This document shows positions 1 through 8,849 of a stretch of DNA of 64,000 nucleotides, piece after piece. A program made the position numbers and the translations under genes. Every line of letters begins with the position of its first letter. The stretch's first letter is position 1. The DNA comes from Corallococcus caeni. Its GTDB lineage: Bacteria; Myxococcota; Myxococcia; Myxococcales; Myxococcaceae. The notes below the pieces were generated by a model that was not told the DNA's origin, did no database searches, and was given only the letters and a program-made list of their open reading frames with translations. The stretch covers positions 310,001-374,000 of the forward strand of contig NZ_BTTW01000009.1 in assembly GCF_036245865.1 (NCBI RefSeq). Direction: 5' to 3'.

Positions 1-292
1 CCCGGCCCGCGGCCCAGCCCATGGGCCGCTGCTGCGAACCGGAGCCGCCCGTTCCCTCGGGGGCTGGAGCGGGGGCCGGCGCCCCCTTCGCCTCCGCGCC
101 CGCGGACTTCAGGGCCTTCGGATCCACGGTCTCCTTGGAGGCCATCAGCCCGCGCAACACCTCCGAGCGTCCTTCGCGGTGCTTCGCGGAGGGCCCGTCC
201 GACGCCGGCTCTCCCCTGTTGCACGCCGACAGCCCTCCGAATCCCAGCAGGCCCGCCACCAGCAGGCCCGCCGTCCCGCGCATTCTTCGCAT
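1..292 (-). CDS. Lipoprotein, N-terminal part (runs off window start)
   Basis: The minus strand opens with MRRMRGTAGLLVAGLLGFGG followed by LSAC-NRGEP, a lipoprotein signal peptide with a lipobox cysteine at about residue 24. A GGGAGGA ribosome-binding site lies 8 nt upstream of the ATG at 292, which is why this start is preferred over the ATG at 283. The visible mature part is short, polar and rich in Ala and Pro (an Ala-Pro repeat around residues 70-78). The 3' end lies outside the window, so size and function are unknown. Expected to be exported and anchored in the outer or inner membrane. No domain recognised. Confidence 0.7.
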   Translation of the reverse strand, partial: MRRMRGTAGLLVAGLLGFGGLSACNRGEPASDGPSAKHREGRSEVLRGLMASKETVDPKALKSAGAEAKGAPAPAPAPEGTGGSGSQQRPMGWAAGR

Positions 293-559
293 TGGCCACG
301 TCCTCCCGCATCGTGCGAAGGAGCCCGCGCCCCCATGGAGTTCGCCTCCACGGCGGCAGGGGCCCGCTCTCTCCCCGGTAAAGATGCGGACACCCTGCCC
401 CGCGGGGAACCACGACCGCCCGGGCATAGGCACGGCGGCCCGAAGCCCGCTTCTCCCTGGCCCGGAAGGCAGGCGAGCGAGCCCTGCCCGCATGCACGCC
501 GTCCCTGGCAATGCATATCCGGCCCCCAAGGGCCGAGGCCCGCTGCACACGCGCCGCGG

Positions 560-1378
<819 letters not shown>

Positions 1379-1710
1379 GGTTCCCAGGTGTAACGCGCAT
1401 CCTCCCTGCGCGCAGGCCGTCGAGCCATGACGCCCCGGGGTGCGCGCCCATGCCGACGAGCGCCGATGTGGACCCAGGCACAGAGCCCGGGGCTACGACA
1501 CCCTGGAGAGCACCGTGTACGGCGGCAGCCTGGACAAGATGCCCCACCCCCGGTCGCACCCACGATCTCGAGTCCACGTTCCAGGACGAGCTCCTGCTCA
1601 AGACCCGGCACCGCACTCCGGGTGGATGACCGCGTCCTCGTGAAACACGGCGCTTCTGCTATGAATCGGCGAGAGGGACGGAGGGGCGGTCCCGTCGCGA
1701 AGGGGGTTTC
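1379..1710. other. Intergenic region between divergent genes
   Basis: A 332-nt gap between the dioxygenase (minus) and a small membrane protein gene (plus). It must hold the promoters of both. A GGGAC...GTCCC inverted repeat (about 1676-1693) precedes the plus-strand gene, and AAGGGGG at 1699-1705 is its ribosome-binding site. Short reading frames here show no convincing start, codon pattern or homology; I see no gene. Confidence 0.5.
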
Positions 1711-2166
1711 ATGAAGAGCATCACTGGAGGCCTGCTGGTCGCGTTCGGCATCCTGGGCGCTGGCGTGGAGATCGACAACCTGCGCACGGGCACGGCGGAA
1801 CACACGGTCACGGGGTTCCTCCTCGCCATCCTCTTCATCCTCGGAGGGCTGGCCCTGGTCCGCTCCGCGCGGCGCGCGAAGCTGCCGCCCGAGCTGAGGG
1901 ATGCGCCCGCCGTGGTACGGCCCACCCTGGATGCACGCGACGTCGAGCGGGCCGTGCTCGCCTGCGCCCAGGAGCACGGCGGCCGCGTCACCATCGCCGA
2001 GGTGGCGGCAGGCAGTCAGCTGTCGTTCACCGAAGCCAAGGAGGTGCTCGAAGGGCTCTCCCGCGCGGGTGCCTGCAGCGTCGACGTCACGGAGAACGGC
2101 GCGTTCATCTACGAGTTCAATGGCCTGATGCCGCGCGAGCCAGCACGCGCGGCCCTCAAGTCCTGA
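1711..2166 (+). CDS. Small membrane protein with C-terminal winged-helix-like domain
   Basis: 151 residues. Two hydrophobic segments (about residues 5-21 and 33-51) form a membrane hairpin; the remainder, from about residue 68, reads like a small winged-helix domain (ARDVERAVLACAQEHGG, then VTIAEVAAGSQLSFTEAKEVL as helix-turn-helix, then a wing with ENGAFIYEF). Similar arrangements occur in uncharacterised myxobacterial membrane proteins. The start follows an AAGGGGG site. It stands alone, about 60 nt before the PadR gene but separated from it by that gene's own promoter. Function unknown; the winged-helix fold may serve protein contacts rather than DNA binding. Confidence 0.7.
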   Translation: MKSITGGLLVAFGILGAGVEIDNLRTGTAEHTVTGFLLAILFILGGLALVRSARRAKLPPELRDAPAVVRPTLDARDVERAVLACAQEHGGRVTIAEVAAGSQLSFTEAKEVLEGLSRAGACSVDVTENGAFIYEFNGLMPREPARAALKS

Positions 2167-2189
2167 GCAGCGCGCCGGCCGGCCGCGGC

Positions 2190-2216
2190 TTGACTTTAAA
2201 TCTACATAGGTAGATT
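2190..2216 (+). promoter_or_regulatory. Candidate sigma-70-type promoter of the padR operon
   Basis: TTGACT (2190-2195) and TAGATT (2211-2216) with a 15-nt spacer resemble -35 and -10 boxes in a conspicuously AT-rich patch. Transcription would begin only a nucleotide or two before the PadR ATG at 2225, and there is no Shine-Dalgarno sequence in front of that ATG, which suggests a leaderless message. The spacer is shorter than the usual 17 nt, so the box assignment is tentative. Confidence 0.45.
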
Positions 2217-2217
2217 T
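2198..2217. promoter_or_regulatory. Perfect palindrome, probable PadR operator
   Basis: AAATCTAC-ATAG-GTAGATTT is an inverted repeat with perfect 8-bp arms around a 4-nt centre. It covers the promoter spacer and -10 region directly in front of padR. PadR-family repressors typically bind such dyads in their own promoters, so autoregulation of the three-gene block that follows is the likely role. Confidence 0.7.
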
Positions 2218-2224
2218 ATGGGGC

Positions 2225-2536
2225 ATGCCACGAACCCGCGCGTTGTCGAATCACGCCCGCTCCGTTCTTGCCGCGCTGCTGGATGCCGGCGCGGGCTGGT
2301 CGCACGGGTATGAGCTGTGCCGTCTCGCGGACGTGAAGTCGGGCACGCTCTACCCGCTGCTGATCCGCCTCGAAGCGCAGGGCTATCTCGAAGCCGAGTG
2401 GCAGCAACCGGCGGAGGGCGGGCGGCCGCCAAGGCACGCCTATCGCCTGACCAAGACCGGGGTCCAGCTCGCGCGCGACAATCCGCCAGAGCGCAAGGTG
2501 GCTGCTCGCTCCGGCCTTCGCACGGCGACGACATGA
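2225..2536 (+). CDS. PadR family transcriptional regulator
   Basis: 103 residues, essentially only the PadR winged helix-turn-helix domain: SNHARSVLAALLDAG, GYELCRLADVKSGTLYPLLIRLEAQGYLEAEW, and the wing PPRHAYRLTKTGVQLA. PadR proteins are dimeric repressors, often controlling a membrane protein encoded next door. A perfect 20-bp palindrome lies immediately upstream. The stop codon overlaps the start of the next gene (ATGA at 2533-2536), so the two proteins are translationally coupled. The C-terminal dimerisation helix is short, as in PadR subfamily s2. The ligand is unknown. Confidence 0.9.
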   Translation: MPRTRALSNHARSVLAALLDAGAGWSHGYELCRLADVKSGTLYPLLIRLEAQGYLEAEWQQPAEGGRPPRHAYRLTKTGVQLARDNPPERKVAARSGLRTATT

Positions 2537-3687
2537 GCGTCCGAGTCCAACGACGTGTGGCAGACCTGCTGTGCCGTGCCCTGCAGTTCATCCTGCCGCC
2601 GCGGCTGCGCGACTGGGGGCTGGCCATCCGCTACGAACTCGCGGAGATCCCCGACGACACCCAGGCCCTGCTGTTCGCGCTCGCGAGCGTCCGTGGCCTG
2701 GCGCCGCGTGCCCTCGGCCAGCTCCTGATGCACCCCTTCGTCGCCCTGCTTGGAGCCGCGGTCCGTGCGTCACGGGGTTTCGGTGCGTTGCACGGCCCGC
2801 GTGCCGTCGGTGCGCTCTGCGCGGTCGGCGCGGTCGCCCTCGGGCTCGTCTCCATGACGGTCGCCGGCGCGCCTGTCCGCTATCTCGGCGTCAACGCTGG
2901 CGCGCTCGTTCTGGGCCTTCTCTTGCTGGCCCTCGTCAGCCGCATCCCGGAGGGGGCTGGACGCTTGTCCGGAGCCCTGATTCTCGGACTCTCGGTCCTC
3001 CTGCTCGCCACCGCGCTCGTCGGCCTCCGCATCGAGGGGATTTCTCGCTGGGTCAAGCTCGGTGGCGTGGTCGTGCAACCGAGCCTTGTCCTTCTGCCGT
3101 TCATGCTTGCCGCATTCTCCCGGACGCGCACCCCGCTTGCGACGACGGGGATGGTCGTTGCCGCGCTGGCCATGGCGCTCCAGCCCGACCGTGCGATGGC
3201 GGCCATGATGACCGCGACGCTGGCGACTGTCGTGGCGACGCGCGCGGACCGGCTGACGTGTCTGGCACTCACGGCCAGCCTCGCGGCGTTCATGGTGACG
3301 CTGCTGCGCCCCGACGCGCTTCCAGCCGCCCCCTTCGTCGACCAGGTCCTCCTTTCGTCCTTCGCGGTCCATGCCCTTGCCGGGCTGGCCGTCGTGGCCG
3401 GCTCGGCACTGCTGCTCGTCCCTGTGCTCATCGGTGGTTCCTATGACGAGGAGCGCCGCGCGACCTCTCTCGCCTTCGGGTCTGCCTGGCTTGCGGCGAG
3501 CCTTGCCGCCGCGTTCAGCAATTCCCCGACACCGGTCGTGGGCTACGGCGGCAGCGCGATCCTCGGCTATCTCCTGAGCCTTTCGACCCTGCCGAGGCCG
3601 GTGAGCGCGCGGGGCGGCCCAGCAATCGCCCCGCCCGACAAGCCGCTGGCTTCGCGCGACAGCCATTCAAGAATCGCACTCGCCTAG
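2533..3687 (+). CDS. Divergent SEDS-family (FtsW/RodA-like) polytopic membrane protein
   Basis: 384 residues, about ten predicted membrane helices. The first 60 residues (IPDDTQALLFALASVRG, with a preceding amphipathic WGLAIRYELAE) resemble the soluble prefix seen on PadR-associated membrane proteins. The rest carries, in order, the SEDS landmarks: GISRWVKLGGVVVQPS (compare G-x-RW-x-x-LG...QPSE), LQPDRAM (QPDLGT), LPAAPFVDQVL (LPEAHTDFIF, containing the catalytic Asp) and PVVGYGGSAIL (P-x-x-SYGGS). SEDS proteins polymerise peptidoglycan glycan strands together with a class B penicillin-binding protein. Here the Glu of QPSE is absent and no PBP gene is nearby, so activity is uncertain. ATG overlaps the padR stop; control by PadR is inferred. 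Confidence 0.68.
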   Translation: MSVRVQRRVADLLCRALQFILPPRLRDWGLAIRYELAEIPDDTQALLFALASVRGLAPRALGQLLMHPFVALLGAAVRASRGFGALHGPRAVGALCAVGAVALGLVSMTVAGAPVRYLGVNAGALVLGLLLLALVSRIPEGAGRLSGALILGLSVLLLATALVGLRIEGISRWVKLGGVVVQPSLVLLPFMLAAFSRTRTPLATTGMVVAALAMALQPDRAMAAMMTATLATVVATRADRLTCLALTASLAAFMVTLLRPDALPAAPFVDQVLLSSFAVHALAGLAVVAGSALLLVPVLIGGSYDEERRATSLAFGSAWLAASLAAAFSNSPTPVVGYGGSAILGYLLSLSTLPRPVSARGGPAIAPPDKPLASRDSHSRIALA

Positions 3688-3709
3688 CCCCCCAAACGGA
3701 TGCCCAGCC

Positions 3710-4606
3710 ATGACAATGCCTCGCCCTGGACGGCGGGTTCGCTACCTATTGCCTGCGGTACTGCTCGCGGTCGTGCTCTGGTTCACGTGGACGCGGCTCA
3801 CGCGCAGTCGCGGCGACCAGCGGGCCTCGTTCACGCCCGCGATTCAGCAGTGCGACGCGCTAGGGCCCCTGCGTTACTGCATCAACAGGGCCGCCGGGGG
3901 CACCAACGGCGACGTCGTCTATCATCACCACGGGCGCAATCTCGACGAGACGAGCTGGAACGACGACACCTATTTCACCGGCATGCTGCAGGCGCAGTGG
4001 CAGGCCACGGGAGCCCTCCCTCCCACGGTGGTGACCGTTTCGTACGGCTCGACGTGGCTCCTGACTCCGAAGGGCGCGAAGGAGAAGAGCGGACTCCTCG
4101 ATGACTTCATGGCACGTCTGCCCGCCATCGAGGCGAAGGTGGGACGCCCCCGGCGGCGGATGCTGTTGGGGGAGTCGATGGGTGGGCTCAACGTCCTTGT
4201 CGCGGGCCTGTCCCATCCGGCGCGGTTCGCGAAGGTCGCGGCGCTCTGTCCGGGCGTCTACACCGACACCCCCTTCTCCTCCTTTGACACCATCAGGGCC
4301 TCGATGGAGCGCACCGGGGCCGATCCCAAGATCGTGTTCGGCGTCTGGTTGATGGCGCGCGAATACGTGGCCGACGAAGTCGAATGGCGCCGCGTCTCGC
4401 CCCTGGAGCTGGTGGCGCAGGCGGGGCCCGACCATCCGGAGCTCTATCTCTCCTGCGGCCTCTACGATGCCTACGGCAACTACGAAGGCACCCAGCGCCT
4501 GGCCAACCTTGCCCGTCAGCGTGGCGTCAGGACCGAGTGGAACCCGCTCTATGGCGGCCACTGCGCGTCCGACGTGGCGTCGCTGGCCGACTTCCTCGTG
4601 AGATGA
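3710..4606 (+). CDS. Membrane-anchored alpha/beta-hydrolase esterase
   Basis: 298 residues. One hydrophobic segment (about 11-27) acts as an uncleaved N-terminal anchor, placing the catalytic domain outside the cytoplasmic membrane. The nucleophile elbow GESMGG puts Ser156 as nucleophile; an Asp in CGLYDAYGNY and a His in YGGHCASD complete a probable triad, as in the esterase D / antigen 85-like group of hydrolases. The oxyanion region is YHHHGRNLDE at 71-80. It follows the PadR/SEDS pair by 22 nt on the same strand and may be cotranscribed, suggesting an envelope-related substrate. Substrate unknown. Confidence 0.8.
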   Translation: MTMPRPGRRVRYLLPAVLLAVVLWFTWTRLTRSRGDQRASFTPAIQQCDALGPLRYCINRAAGGTNGDVVYHHHGRNLDETSWNDDTYFTGMLQAQWQATGALPPTVVTVSYGSTWLLTPKGAKEKSGLLDDFMARLPAIEAKVGRPRRRMLLGESMGGLNVLVAGLSHPARFAKVAALCPGVYTDTPFSSFDTIRASMERTGADPKIVFGVWLMAREYVADEVEWRRVSPLELVAQAGPDHPELYLSCGLYDAYGNYEGTQRLANLARQRGVRTEWNPLYGGHCASDVASLADFLVR

Positions 4607-4616
4607 GCCAACGGGC

Positions 4617-4634
4617 TGCTCCCCTCATGGAGCA
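4617..4634. terminator. Stem-loop between convergent genes
   Basis: TGCTCC and GGAGCA form a perfect 6-bp stem around a 6-nt loop between the esterase gene (plus) and the immunity gene (minus). There is no U-tract, so at most a weak bidirectional terminator. Confidence 0.35.
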
Positions 4635-4650
4635 CTGAGCGCGTGGTTGC

Positions 4651-5421
4651 TCAAGGTGACGCGGACTGCATGAGCCCTGCCCGTGCCAGCAGTTCACGCA
4701 CACGCCGCGCCAGCGTGATGTGCTCGGGGTTGGCCACGGTGAAGCGCTCGGGGGTCAAGATGATCAACGTGCCCTTGTCCTCCACGGGCTCGATGCGCAC
4801 CGGAGCTGGAAGCGGCGGCACCGTGCCCAGGTGACTGGAGAGGTACGTCACCCAGCCAAGCCACACGTCGGCCTTGCCGTCCTTGTCGTCCAGGTCTCGA
4901 TGCGTGCGGGACATGGCCGCAGCCCAGTCGGGTTCCCAGGCAAGTGCCATGCTGCGCGTCACGTCCATCAGCACGGAGGGCGTGAAAATACGCTCCGCGT
5001 TCGCTCCCTGGCTGGGGAGCGACAAGAAACAGGAGTTGGAAACCGCTTCCGCATATCCGCCGCAGTGGATGCGCAGGGCCGCGCAATCACGACTGGCTCC
5101 GCCGTTGTCGAACCAGAAGCTAAAGCCCAGGTCCTCAAAGACGGGCCCCCCATTCTCCCGGTTGACGCCTCGCCGGAACATCTCAGCGAGCGTAGGCATG
5201 TCGGGCGGCATGAGTGGATGCTTGCGCGCGTCCTTGCGCGACCTGGCGGGCTTGTACCAATGGGCCAGGAACGGGTCACACTCAGCCAAGAAGTTGAGCA
5301 AGCGCGCTGTGCGACGGGCGCACTCCTCGGGAGACTCTTTGCGCGGCCCCCAGTAGGCACCTGCAAAGTAGGTATCGGGATAAGTCTCTGAGTCGGCCTT
5401 CACGCGCATGAGGTTATCCAC
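4651..5421 (-). CDS. Imm52-family immunity protein
   Basis: 256 residues, no signal peptide. The motif order DTYFAGAYWGPRKES near the N-terminus, FLAHWYKPARSRKDA at about 50-64, GFSFWFDNGG at about 98-107 and the C-terminal LTPERFTVANPEHITLA match the immunity protein 52 family, which is paired with Tox-REase-5 nuclease toxins in myxobacteria. It directly follows the toxin gene: the GTG start (5419-5421) abuts the toxin stop with no gap; an in-frame ATG at 5409 is an alternative, and neither has a clear Shine-Dalgarno site. By family knowledge it should bind and neutralise the neighbouring nuclease in the cytoplasm. Confidence 0.82.
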   Translation of the reverse strand: MDNLMRVKADSETYPDTYFAGAYWGPRKESPEECARRTARLLNFLAECDPFLAHWYKPARSRKDARKHPLMPPDMPTLAEMFRRGVNRENGGPVFEDLGFSFWFDNGGASRDCAALRIHCGGYAEAVSNSCFLSLPSQGANAERIFTPSVLMDVTRSMALAWEPDWAAAMSRTHRDLDDKDGKADVWLGWVTYLSSHLGTVPPLPAPVRIEPVEDKGTLIILTPERFTVANPEHITLARRVRELLARAGLMQSASP

Positions 5422-6915
5422 TCAGAAAGCTGGGGTGTGGACGATTTCGACCCCCACAACACGCGCGTTCTTGAGGAGTTCGCGGAAGGCATCGGCAGCC
5501 ACCTTTTCCGCGACATGCCACCGGACGGGAATACCCATGCCACGAGCCATTCTGCTCTGGCGCTCTGCTTGCTCAACGAGCATCTGTGCTCCGGAGTTCC
5601 GGAACCAATCCTTGGGCTCAAGGCCATCAAAGAACTTCGCGTATCCGGGTCCCTTGGCCTCCAGCAGTACTCCGTCCTTGAAGCCGTCGAACTTCACGCC
5701 ACCAGCCTGCGTGCTCGCGCCACCGACCCAATACGCTTCATCCGCGGTGTGCCCGGTGATCTGCTCCTGATAGCGCCGAGCGGGCGGCTTCATGGACTCC
5801 TTCGCCGGTCCCCACTGTCCAGGCCCCTGGGAAGGCGCTCCTCCCTTCGGGGCCGTGTTCGCCCGCTGGAGGATGACGGCCGCCCCGGGGCCGCCGCCGA
5901 GGGCCGCCGCCGCGCGCCCTGCTGGCACCGCGACGCGCTCCAGCGCCAGCGCGCCCTCCGCCGACAGCGAGAGCACCGGCACCGTGACCTCCGCGCCCAG
6001 CGCCATCCCCTTCAACGTCCGCGTCGTTGCTGAAGCCGCGCCCCCGGTCATGAGCAGGCCCGTCGTCAGCCGCGACACCTCGCGGATCTGCTCGCCACGG
6101 GTCATGGACTGGAAGCGCTCCCAGTACGCAGGCGACGAGGCGATGAGCGCCGCGACACCCGCTGGCAAGCGGCTCAGCCCCACCAGGCTGTCCACGGGAC
6201 GCGTGAGCAACTGGCCCAGCGCGTGGTACAGCTCCACGAAGGCGTCCTCCGCTCCATCCAGGGTGCGGCTGATGACGTCCGCGTCGTCGTACACCTCCGC
6301 CAGGGGCCGCCAATCCGACGCCCGGAGCTGCGCGTCCACGGCGCGGAAGACACCACCCTTGCCGCTGTAGAATCGGCCCAGCTCGAAGCCATGCGCTCGG
6401 AAGGCGCCGTCCTTCCACTCGACGGGGGCCACCTTCTGCTGCGTGCGCCCGGTGACGACCCACGCCAGATGGCCGTCCGGTCGCAACACCGCGATCTGCT
6501 CCCGAGAAAAGCGCTCTACCCGCCGCAGGAGTTCCTGCCGCGTGACTTCGCCTCCCTCCATCACCTCGCGCAGGATGAAGCCCGCGGCCATGCGAGGCGG
6601 AAAGGCGCTCAACGTGACGGACTTGCCCAGCAGCACGCCCAGCAGTCGCGCCGCTTGCGCGGGCGTGAGTGAGCCTTCCAGGGGGCGTTCGTCTCGCGAC
6701 TCCAGCCCCGCGTTCGTCAGCAACTGCTCCCAGGCATCCATGCGCACGCCGGAGCCCGTGATGGCGCGAACGGAACTGGAGCCTGGAGCCCGCGCCCGCG
6801 CCCGCGCGGAGTCCGCGGACTCCCGGGGCGCGTAGCGCAAGGTCCTGCTGGAGGCAGTCGAGGCACAGCCCGTGAGAAACACGACCGCGCAACACAACAA
6901 GATGCCCAGGCGCAT
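5422..6915 (-). CDS. Lipoprotein toxin with C-terminal Tox-REase-5 nuclease domain (SitA-like)
   Basis: 497 residues. The start at 6915 gives MRLGILLCCAVVFLTGC, a lipoprotein signal peptide, and has GGAG 8 nt upstream; the frame stays open further upstream without support. Residues 50-370 form a helical, partly hydrophobic delivery region. The last 120 residues are a restriction-endonuclease-fold toxin: YQEQITGHTADEAYWVGG, then FDGFKDGVLLEAKGPGY with a D-x(n)-E-x-K active site, and VRWHVAE. A lipidated N-terminus joined to a toxin, with immunity immediately downstream, is the layout of SitA toxins that M. xanthus passes between cells by TraA/B outer-membrane exchange. No SitB-type gene is seen upstream, so the SitA assignment is inference. 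Confidence 0.78.
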   Translation of the reverse strand: MRLGILLCCAVVFLTGCASTASSRTLRYAPRESADSARARARAPGSSSVRAITGSGVRMDAWEQLLTNAGLESRDERPLEGSLTPAQAARLLGVLLGKSVTLSAFPPRMAAGFILREVMEGGEVTRQELLRRVERFSREQIAVLRPDGHLAWVVTGRTQQKVAPVEWKDGAFRAHGFELGRFYSGKGGVFRAVDAQLRASDWRPLAEVYDDADVISRTLDGAEDAFVELYHALGQLLTRPVDSLVGLSRLPAGVAALIASSPAYWERFQSMTRGEQIREVSRLTTGLLMTGGAASATTRTLKGMALGAEVTVPVLSLSAEGALALERVAVPAGRAAAALGGGPGAAVILQRANTAPKGGAPSQGPGQWGPAKESMKPPARRYQEQITGHTADEAYWVGGASTQAGGVKFDGFKDGVLLEAKGPGYAKFFDGLEPKDWFRNSGAQMLVEQAERQSRMARGMGIPVRWHVAEKVAADAFRELLKNARVVGVEIVHTPAF

Positions 6916-7021
6916 GGCTCCACTCCAGGTCCGGACGCCGGTGACGACGTCCCGGCCGGGAGTGTCTCGCATTCAGCCACGTCAGCGGTGAGCCTGGCCG
7001 CTGACGTGGCGCCAGCCGCGC

Positions 7022-7774
7022 CTACTGAATCGCGAAGATGAGCGTCACCTTCGCCTGCACCGTCTGCTCCTCCGGCTGGATGGGCGTGGTGGGCGCGGCT
7101 CGCGACTCCGCCATGTCCATGGCGAAGGTGGCCGGGTACAGGCGCGGCGCTTCCGTCACCGTGCTCGCGTCCAGCACCGCGCCCAGCTTCACGTTCAGCG
7201 ACGCGGCCAGCACGTCCGCGGACTTGCGCGCGCGCGACACCGCCTGCCGCAGCGCCTCTCCCTGCACCGCGTCCTGGCGGCTCAGCCCGAAGCGCACGGA
7301 GTCCACCCGGTTCGCTCCCGCCGCCAGCGCCTTGTCCAGCAGGCCCCCCACCTTGGAGAGGTCCGTCACGTGGACGCTCACCAGGTTGCTCACGCGGTAG
7401 CCCTTGAGCTTCGGCTCACCGCCCTGCGGCGGCGACGGCGTGTACTCCGGATAGACGTTGTAGTTGCGCGTCTGCAGGTCGCGCTTCGCGATGCCCGCCC
7501 CCGTGAGCGCCGCGAGCACCTTCTCCATCCGCTTCGCGTTCTCTTCCCCCGCGGCCTTCGCGTTCGGGGCGGACGTCTCCACCGCCACGTCGATGAAGGC
7601 CTCGTCCGGCTGGGCCTTCACCTCGCCCGTGCCCTCCACGCGCAGCGTGCGCACCTGCGGATCCACGGGCGGCCGCGGCTGCGGCGAACCCGACGGCGGG
7701 ACCTGCGTCTGCGCCGCGGCCGTGAAACCCGCGAGCACCACCAACGTCGTCAACATCCTGCGAACAGCGGACAT
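7022..7774 (-). CDS. SIMPL-domain (DUF541, YggE/BP26-like) exported protein
   Basis: 250 residues with a cleavable signal peptide (about residues 1-21, ending AAAQ). A proline-rich linker leads to a SIMPL domain: VRTLRVEGTGEVKAQPDEAFIDVAV, then RDLQTRNYNVYPEYT and YRVSNLVSVHVTDL, and LRQAVSRARKSADVLAASL near the end. Members such as E. coli YggE and Brucella BP26 are periplasmic oligomers associated with oxidative-stress tolerance and outer-membrane integrity. Same strand as, and 106 nt upstream of, the toxin lipoprotein gene; no evidence that the two are functionally linked. Confidence 0.88.
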   Translation of the reverse strand: MSAVRRMLTTLVVLAGFTAAAQTQVPPSGSPQPRPPVDPQVRTLRVEGTGEVKAQPDEAFIDVAVETSAPNAKAAGEENAKRMEKVLAALTGAGIAKRDLQTRNYNVYPEYTPSPPQGGEPKLKGYRVSNLVSVHVTDLSKVGGLLDKALAAGANRVDSVRFGLSRQDAVQGEALRQAVSRARKSADVLAASLNVKLGAVLDASTVTEAPRLYPATFAMDMAESRAAPTTPIQPEEQTVQAKVTLIFAIQ

Positions 7775-7900
7775 GGCGCCTCCTTCCCAAGGCTCGAAGA
7801 GCCCTCGCGCGTGTAGCGCGAAAGCCCCTCACGCCCCAAGGACGCCCCGACCCCGGCGGACATTCACCAGGACCCGGGCGTCTGGCGCCGAACGCTCGCT

Positions 7901-8545
7901 TCAGTGCAGCGAGTCGCCCGAGGAGTCCAGCGACATCACGGACTCCAGCGGCTTCCTCAGCTTGCGCGGCGCGGCCTTGCGCACCTGCGTCACCGCCTTG
8001 CGGCGCGCGACGCGCAGCGCGTCCCGCCCCATGTCCATCACCGCCGCCACCGCCCCCGTCAGCAGGTTGCCCGGCGGCGTGTCCGGCTGGGCCGGGTGCG
8101 GGTGCGTGGGCGCGGCCTTCTTCGCCAGCTCCAGCGCCTCGCCCACCTGCCGCAGCTCCTGCGGCTTGAAGGCCTTCTTCACCTCCGGGAAGAGGTACTG
8201 CTCCTCCTCCGTGACGTGGGCGCGCACGTTCTCCATCAGCACGTGCACCTTGGCGTCGAAGCGCTCGGCCTCCGGCGGCAGCGTGTCCAGCTCCGACAGC
8301 ACCCACTTCACCACGTGGTGCTCCTCCAGCCCGCGCAGCACGTCCGCGGACAGCGACTCCGAGCGCGCGCGCACGGCCGGGTAGAAGACCTGCTCCTCGA
8401 TGGCGGCGTGGATGGACAGCTCGCGCACCATCTCGTCCACCAGCTTGCGCTTGTGCGCCAGCGCGTGGTCGCCTGCCTTCTCGAACTTGCGGAACAGCTG
8501 CTCCACCGTCTTGTGGTCCGCCTTCAACAACATGATGGCATCCAT
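7901..8545 (-). CDS. Hemerythrin HHE-domain protein
   Basis: 214 residues, cytosolic. A hemerythrin-like four-helix bundle occupies residues 1-125, with di-iron ligand candidates His11, His46, Glu50, His76 or 77, His110 and Glu114 (motifs LLKADHKTVEQLF, HAAIEEQVFYP, HHVVKW, HVTEEEQYLFP). The rest is a basic, low-complexity tail (VARRKAVTQVRKAAPRKLRK). Such proteins bind oxygen, nitric oxide or iron. The start at 8545 has GGGAGA 7 nt upstream; the open frame continuing to 8908 has no support. Divergent from a flavin reductase gene. Confidence 0.88.
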   Translation of the reverse strand: MDAIMLLKADHKTVEQLFRKFEKAGDHALAHKRKLVDEMVRELSIHAAIEEQVFYPAVRARSESLSADVLRGLEEHHVVKWVLSELDTLPPEAERFDAKVHVLMENVRAHVTEEEQYLFPEVKKAFKPQELRQVGEALELAKKAAPTHPHPAQPDTPPGNLLTGAVAAVMDMGRDALRVARRKAVTQVRKAAPRKLRKPLESVMSLDSSGDSLH

Positions 8546-8849
8546 GGGCCGTCTCCCTTCCGTCGAATCAGGGGCCGCGCCTCCCCCGTCGTGAAACCGC
8601 CCGGGTCCGGAAGGGCCCTGGCGCAGCGCGGCACGGAGTGAAGGGTGGGGATGGATTCCCGGCCGTGCCCACCCCCGCCGCCCAGGTCCCCGCGTCCGCA
8701 CGGAGGGCAGGCGGGCGACGGGGCCCGAGTGTCCGGTAGCTGTCGAAAAACCGCACCGGTCCCCACTCCCCGGACGGCCCGGGCGTGCACACCGTGCGCG
8801 GCCAGATCGGTCTCGCGCGGGCGGCGGGCAAGGGAACAGGGGCAATACC
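8546..8849. other. Intergenic region between divergent genes
   Basis: A 304-nt gap between the hemerythrin gene (minus) and the reductase gene (plus). It holds the promoters of both. The only AT-richer stretch is around 8740-8752 (GTCGAAAAACCGC). I see no gene, strong promoter boxes or palindrome. Confidence 0.4.

Noticed and set aside
2225-4606. Whole PadR/SEDS/esterase block as a recently acquired island
   Set aside because: The promoter patch is AT-rich and composition seems slightly lower in GC, but there are no flanking repeats, tRNA or integrase, and I cannot compute a reliable composition contrast.
7786-7815. GGCTC-GAA-GAGCC hairpin after the hemerythrin gene
   Set aside because: Only a 5-bp stem and 3-nt loop over 85 nt past the stop codon; too weak to call a terminator.
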